Origin: Lojkania enalia
Lineage: Eukaryota > Ascomycota > Dothideomycetes > Pleosporales
Assembly: GCA_010094045.1 (NCBI GenBank)
Contig: ML986606.1
Span: 269,982-282,335 of the forward strand
Reading direction: 5' to 3'
DNA: 12,354 nucleotides
A program made the position numbers and the translations under genes. The notes under the pieces were generated by a model. It was not told the DNA's origin. It saw nothing but the letters and a program-made list of their open reading frames with translations, and made no database searches. Positions 8,243 through 12,354 of this stretch are shown here, in pieces; the stretch's first letter is position 1, and each line of letters opens with the position of its first letter.

Positions 8243-8942
8243 AATCTAAATATAATATTATATCTAGATTTTTAATTAGACGTTAGAATATAATCTAAAT
8301 ATATTCCTAAACGCTTATAATAATACTATATTAATATAATACTAGTATAATAATATAAAGAAATCGTTCTATAAAAAGTTTTATATATAATCTTATCTTA
8401 AAGCTTTTTACTTATCTTATCCTACCCTTAGCTCCGCCTCTTTTCCCTTCTATATATAGTTATATACTCCCTTATAAGTAGTTTAGTAGTTCTTTTATAT
8501 CCTTTTATATAAGGCCTATAGGTATTAATAGAATTCTTAGGTCCCTAAACCCCTATATACTTCTATATACCTCTAAGTAGATTTATACCGTATTTAGACT
8601 TATTATCTTACCTATACTATTATATTATATAGAAGAATTTAATACTACTAGTAATAGCCTCTTTAATAATATTATATCGATTATTTATTTAACTATATTT
8701 AAGTCTAAAATATATCTAATTTAGTTTAGATTATAATATTTATATACTATTATATTAAATTATTTAGTTATCTAAATAGAATCTTAGAAATCTTCTATTA
8801 ATTAAAACCTTTAGATTTAGAACTTCCTATCTTCTATAATTAGGATTGCCTTTAAAAAAGCCGCGTAGAGTACGCCTAGGTAAAAACTTAAAGACTACTA
8901 ATAACCTATTAGAATTAAAGGTAACCGCTAATATCTAACTAT
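8243..8942 (+). other. Spacer between elements A and B, with possible 3' LTR of A
   Basis: No coding remnant is seen. The pyrimidine-rich segment 8400-8450, followed by TATATATAG near 8450, resembles an LTR promoter region and aligns with sequence upstream of element A (listed as a candidate LTR at 8420-8760). AATCTAAATATA occurs twice, at about 8242 and 8292. The remaining sequence before element B (about 8760-8942) is short for an intact 5' LTR of B, so B may be truncated at its left end or its LTR may be unrecognisable. Confidence 0.45.
8420..8760 (+). repeat. Candidate 3' LTR of element A (degraded)
   Basis: Shares ordered anchors with 2680-3000 (CCTACC, CCGCCTCTTTT, ACCTATACTATT, CTAGTAAYAGC and TAACTATA). 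Where the left copy keeps CTG and ACA, this copy has CTA and ATA, as if this one were more strongly RIPped. Differences that RIP cannot explain and an extra segment of about 33 bp in this copy weaken the case. No TG...CA ends, polypurine tract or target-site duplication is visible. Confidence 0.35.
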
Positions 8943-10090
8943 AATTTACCTTCTAATTTCCGTACTAGAATTAATATATATATAAGTTATAGTAAGAGTA
9001 AACTTCTATCTACGCATATAGAACAACTATTATCTTCTATAGGGGGCCCTATAATAGGCGGACCCCTCTCTATAGAGCTTATAATAAAAAACCTATCTAA
9101 TTTAGAGGAAAATTAAAGTAAACTAACTTTTAAAGAATAAATTATAATTTTATAAGAGAAGATCGTACGCTTAATATAATAGAGAACTATTAGTTCTAAT
9201 TAACCTCTATAAACTACTAAATTAGTACTAATAATATACTAAGAAGCTTTTATAACTTCTTTAGTAAGAAACCTTTTAGCTACCTCTAAGCCCCCTTAAA
9301 CTTACCTTACTAAATATACGCCTAAAATTAAAAGCTTTATAGATAGTAGTAAACCTATATTTAAATAATAGTAAGTCTTAATCTTAGACTAACTTAAAAT
9401 TAATACGGATTACTATCTAATAGAATATATATATATAGTATTAATATAAAGATATATCTCTAGTATTATAAAAGAATATCTAGAACTAAAATACCTAGCT
9501 AAATTAGATTAGTATTAGTTTAAGAATACTAAAGAAATAATTTTACTTCTATAATCGTATTTTATTATAGGTAATAAAGAGATAGAAGTATAATAGGCGT
9601 TTTAAGTTCTAAGGATAAATAAGAGAGAAGTATTCCTAACTTTTAAAGCTTACTTTATTAGTATAGCTATTAGAGGATCTATATCCTAATCTAAGTAGTT
9701 CTTCTACTTATAGAATAAGATTCTCCCCAGCTTAAAGATACTAAACCTTAGCTTTAAACTTATATAAAAAGGCTCTTTTAACACTATAGTCGCCTACTTA
9801 ACAGCCTATAATATAGAAAGGAGGAGTATTCTTAACCTTCTAGAATAAACTATTAGCCTATAAGTTATAGCTAAAATAAATTCAGATTAGTACTAGAAGG
9901 TTTTTAAGAGTTTATCTAAAGTAACTTATAGTTTAATACTATCCTAATCTACCCTAGTATTAATATCTTATTCTACTATAATCGCTCTCTAATAATCTAG
10001 TAAGATTCCTATACCTAAAAGGTATATAACCCTAGATAATTACTATAATTATAGTAAACTAGAATACTTTGTAAATAAATATATAGTTCT
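8943..10090 (+). pseudogene. Element B gag remnant with zinc knuckle
   Basis: The first part, including the G/C-rich patch at 9038-9070, reads as a G-G-P-rich segment followed by a Leu/Ile/Glu/Lys stretch (about 9072-9170) that looks like a coiled coil. A Lys/Pro/Thr linker near 9275-9345 precedes the capsid-like region from about 9450 to 9960. At 10041-10082 the frame reads Y-x2-Y-x4-Y-x4-Y, exactly the spacing of a C-x2-C-x4-H-x4-C zinc knuckle, with every ligand replaced by Tyr (TAC or TAT, as RIP makes from TGC, TGT or CAC). Gag would package the element RNA through this knuckle. Stops are TAA/TAG. Confidence 0.8.
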
Positions 10091-10339
10091 TAAAATATAA
10101 GAAATAGAGGTTAAATAAGAGAAGATTAAAGAAGAAGAGTTTTTAGACGTAAATAAGTACTACCTAGATAGTTTTTAGGTAGGAAATAGAGACGTCTAGA
10201 AAAACTTTTTATCTTAGGTTTAAGTAAGTATAACTTATTAAGTATTAACTTATTATATTTATTTAGAGGAAAATACTTCTAAATTCCTACTATCCTATAT
10301 TTAAAAGATATTAGTATATAACTAAACGCTCTTATTAAT

Positions 10340-10660
10340 ATAAATACTTAAGGCTTTCTATTCCTTAATTTTATAATAACTAGATTACTCTTCTAAACCC
10401 TATATATATTAATATAGTACTTACCCTTTAAAATTACTATTAAAGGTTTTTAGGACTAAATCTAAACTCTAGTTAATTAATATATCTACTTATACCTATA
10501 AATTAATAGAAGAACTATCTAAAACTACCTATTTATTATTATAGATCTAGATACTTAGGATTATATTATTAGTATTAAATAGTTATATTATTTTTAACTT
10601 TAGCTAGATACGGATAAGAATTAGATTATATAATCCTCTAAGTATTCTACTACTTATAAT
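10340..10660 (+). pseudogene. Element B probable protease region
   Basis: This segment lies between the zinc knuckle and RT, where gypsy elements carry retropepsin. It is rich in hydrophobic beta-strand-like stretches, and an L-N-S-Y-I-I-F segment near 10575-10595 resembles the closing part of some gypsy protease domains. No D-S-G or D-T-G remnant can be identified with certainty, so the call rests mainly on position. Confidence 0.35.
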
Positions 10661-10685
10661 CTTTTACCTCCTCTTCTTATATAAT

Positions 10686-10701
10686 CAACTCAGCTAGCAC
10701 A
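10686..10701 (+). other. Patch retaining CpA inside element B
   Basis: Four CA dinucleotides fall within 16 bases (10686, 10691, 10698 and 10700) in a window where CA is nearly absent. It lies between the protease-like and RT segments of element B. It may be sequence that escaped RIP or local later mutation. Confidence 0.6.
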
Positions 10702-11129
10702 CGATAAGAAGATAGAGCTAGATATTTAGTAACGCAATACTTTATAGGAAAAGAACTAGTATTAATAGTTCTATAGTCTAACTATCTATTATATTAAAGG
10801 TCTACTAAGACTATTAAAACTATATTAGTCTCTTATAGCTTATAGTTTAAATAAGCTTAGAGCTCCTGTGCCTATATATAATAAAGTCTAAACCTAATCT
10901 AAAGAAAGTTTATTCTTCTATTATCGCTCTTATCTTAGCTAATATTTTCTACTTTAATATAAAGAGGAAAGAGAATAAGTTTTTCTCTATATCTCTATAT
11001 AAAATTAAATAGCTAATTAAAGATAAGTAAGCTCTAGAGTTAAAAAATAAGACTAAAAATAAAGTACTAGTAAATCTCTAATTACTATCTAAATACTATA
11101 GATATTAGAATATATTTAGTAAAACTACA

Positions 11130-11910
11130 GCTTATTAATTACTAGAATACCGCTCTTATAATTATAAGATTATTCTTATAGAACCTCTCCCTAATAGTTA
11201 TAGTCTATTATATAAGTAGAATATTAAGAAGTTAAAGATAACTAAAAAATATATTATAAATAATCTATAGTATAGGTATATTAAATAGAGTTAGAACTCT
11301 TTTATATTTCTAATCTTTTACGTCTATAAACCTAACAGCAACCTATATATCTATATAGATTATTATAAACTTAATACTCTTACCTATAAAAATATATATC
11401 TAATACTACGTATAGATAAACTTCTATTTAAATCTACTAAAGTAGTAATCTTTACTAAGTTTAATATTTATACAGCCTTTAATAAGATTAGAATAGACTC
11501 TAGTTTTAAAAAATATACTACCTTTTAAACTTAATATAGAACCTATAAATATAAAATTCTACCTTTTAGATTATATAACAGTCTAGTAACTTACTAGTAT
11601 TATATAAATAACGTACTAATTAACTATCTAGATAATTTCTATATTACTTATTTAAATAATATTCTTATCTATTTTAAAGATAAGATAATATATACTATCT
11701 ATATTAAGAAAGTTTTTAAGAAATTATATTAAGTAGAGTTATAAGTTAATATTAAGAAGAACGAATTCTATATTACCTAAACTAAATATCTTAGCTATAT
11801 TCTCTTAAATAAAGGCTTTAAGGTTAACCTAGAGAAGATAGAAGTACTATATAACTAGCAGCTACCTACTACTATAACAGGTATAAAATCCTTCTTAGGT
11901 TTTACTAGAT
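11130..11910 (+). pseudogene. Element B reverse transcriptase remnant
   Basis: The segment starts with an E-Y-R-S-Y-N-Y-K-I-I-L motif (about 11140), the usual E-H-x-x-x-D-x-K entry to gypsy RT, then F-Y-V-Y-K-P-N-S-N-L-Y (about 11310-11350) and Y-Y-K-L-N-T-L-T. The first catalytic Asp, in F-T-K-F-x-I, is AAT (11463-11465) ahead of Y-T-A-F-N-K-I-R-I. The catalytic box reads Y-L-N-N-I-L-I-Y at 11649-11672, so both Asp positions are Asn (11655-11660). An F-L-G-F-T-R-F-Y block near 11892-11915 is the standard bridge to RNase H. RT activity is clearly lost. Confidence 0.9.
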
Positions 11911-12354
11911 TCTATTAATAGTTTATACTAGAATTCTTATATATTATAAAGCTAATTATCGTACTATAAAGCCTTATAACCTCTTTTATATAAACTTTAG
12001 AATATAATATTACCTTTAAGAAATTAAAGTCAGCCCTATTAAGTATACCTATACTCTACTACTTTAACCCTATATTAGAAATAAAAATAGAAACTAATAC
12101 CTCTAATAGAGTAGTTATAGAAGTATTATTATAAAAATATTTTAATAGAAAATAGTACCCTATAATATTTTATAGTAAGGTTCTATCTGGTTTAGAACTA
12201 AACTAGAAGATTTATAATAAAAAACTATTCGCAATTATTACTACGTTTAAATAATAGAGGGTAGAATTTACTTTTATAGCTATTAGAACTCTAGTATATA
12301 CTAATTATTACTTACTTAAATATTTTATAACTATAAAAGTACTTAATATTTATT
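11910..12354 (+). pseudogene. Element B RNase H remnant (partial)
   Basis: The E-T-D-A-S-D-R-type motif is at 12090-12110, with both Asp codons changed to AAT (12096-12098 and 12105-12107), each preceded by T as RIP requires. F-Y-S-K-x-L-S-G-x-E-L-N follows (about 12168-12203) and is well preserved. In Y-D-K-E-L-x-A-I the Glu codon is AAA (12222-12224), the same loss as in element A. The domain is cut off by the window end. Confidence 0.85.

Larger units (their letters stand above)
1..12354. other. RIP-saturated, AT-rich repeat block
   Basis: Across the whole window CA and TG dinucleotides are nearly missing and TA is in large excess, while CC, CT, GG, AG and scattered CG remain. The bias affects both strands, so it is a mutational signature and not codon bias. 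RIP in Pezizomycotina converts CpA to TpA in duplicated DNA, and the two recognisable sequences here are retrotransposons, the usual RIP targets. In-frame stops are almost all TAA or TAG and TGA is nearly absent, which fits CAA, CAG and TGG being the sources. The process and the fungal origin are inferred. The dinucleotide pattern is seen directly, although I estimated it by eye and did not compute indices. Confidence 0.93.
8943..12354 (+). mobile_element. Element B: second RIP-inactivated Ty3/gypsy retrotransposon, cut by window end
   Basis: A second gag-pol frame with a zinc knuckle, probable protease, RT and RNase H in gypsy order, in the same orientation as element A. Landmarks at 10041, 11463, 11655, 12096 and 12222 share one frame, so gag and pol read continuously. 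Its RT has Y-L-x-x-I-L-I-Y and its gag has a clean CCHC-type pattern, so it is a different family from A, not a second copy. Integrase should follow beyond 12354. The left border is uncertain: the frame is nearly stop-free from about 8943, but no start codon survives. Confidence 0.88.

Noticed and set aside
9038..9086. G/C-rich, partly palindromic patch resembling a regulatory hairpin
   Set aside because: It lies in the element B gag frame, where it reads as a Gly/Pro-rich segment. Its G+C content is explained by the absence of CpA and TpG sites, and the arms pair imperfectly.
1..12354. Mitochondrial or AT-rich bacterial genome
   Set aside because: These would carry open reading frames with AT-rich codons. 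Here every frame is full of TAA/TAG, and the depletion is specific to CA/TG, not general loss of C and G.
1..12354. Recoded genes using TAA/TAG as glutamine
   Set aside because: The reading frames do carry stops at Gln-like positions, but Trp positions are also TAG, catalytic Asp, Cys and His residues are lost, and the change is dinucleotide-specific in non-coding DNA too. Mutation explains all of this, recoding only part.

Overview
The window is a block of very AT-rich, repeat-derived fungal DNA, by eye about one quarter G+C. CpA and its complement TpG are almost absent, while TpA is hugely over-represented; many 60-base stretches, including the first, contain no CA or TG at all. C before C or T, and CpG, survive much better. 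This is the classical footprint of repeat-induced point mutation (RIP), the CpA-to-TpA hypermutation of duplicated DNA known from filamentous ascomycetes (Pezizomycotina). I infer a Pezizomycotina chromosome, in a heterochromatic, gene-free, AT-rich isochore. No host gene, RNA gene, CRISPR array or intact ORF is visible.

Layout. (1) 1-2318: RIP-degraded DNA of unknown origin, with a 29-bp direct repeat and a 12-bp inverted repeat. (2) 2319-2446: four imperfect 32-bp tandem repeats. (3) 2447-3142: degraded DNA that may include the 5' LTR of element A (about 2680-3000). (4) 3143-8242: element A, a full-length-looking Ty3/gypsy gag-pol in one reading frame on the + strand (gag, protease, RT, RNase H, integrase, chromodomain-like tail), riddled with TAA/TAG stops. 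(5) 8243-8942: possible 3' LTR of A (about 8420-8760) and spacer. (6) 8943-12354: element B, a second, different Ty3/gypsy gag-pol on the + strand (gag with zinc knuckle, probable protease, RT, RNase H), running off the window end.

Nothing here encodes a working protein. What is informative is how the elements died. Stops are TAA or TAG, as expected from CAA, CAG and TGG, with almost no TGA. Catalytic Asp codons preceded by T became Asn, Cys and His became Tyr, and protease DTG became NTR. Reading frames stayed largely intact while individual residues were lost, so domain order can still be read. Two exact or near-exact tandem duplications inside element A (54 bp and 31 bp) probably arose after RIP. 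I found no sign of a novel functional system. The best candidates for follow-up are the parallel catalytic-site loss, the post-RIP duplications, the candidate LTR pair with unequal RIP, the 32-bp array and the rare patches where CpA survived.
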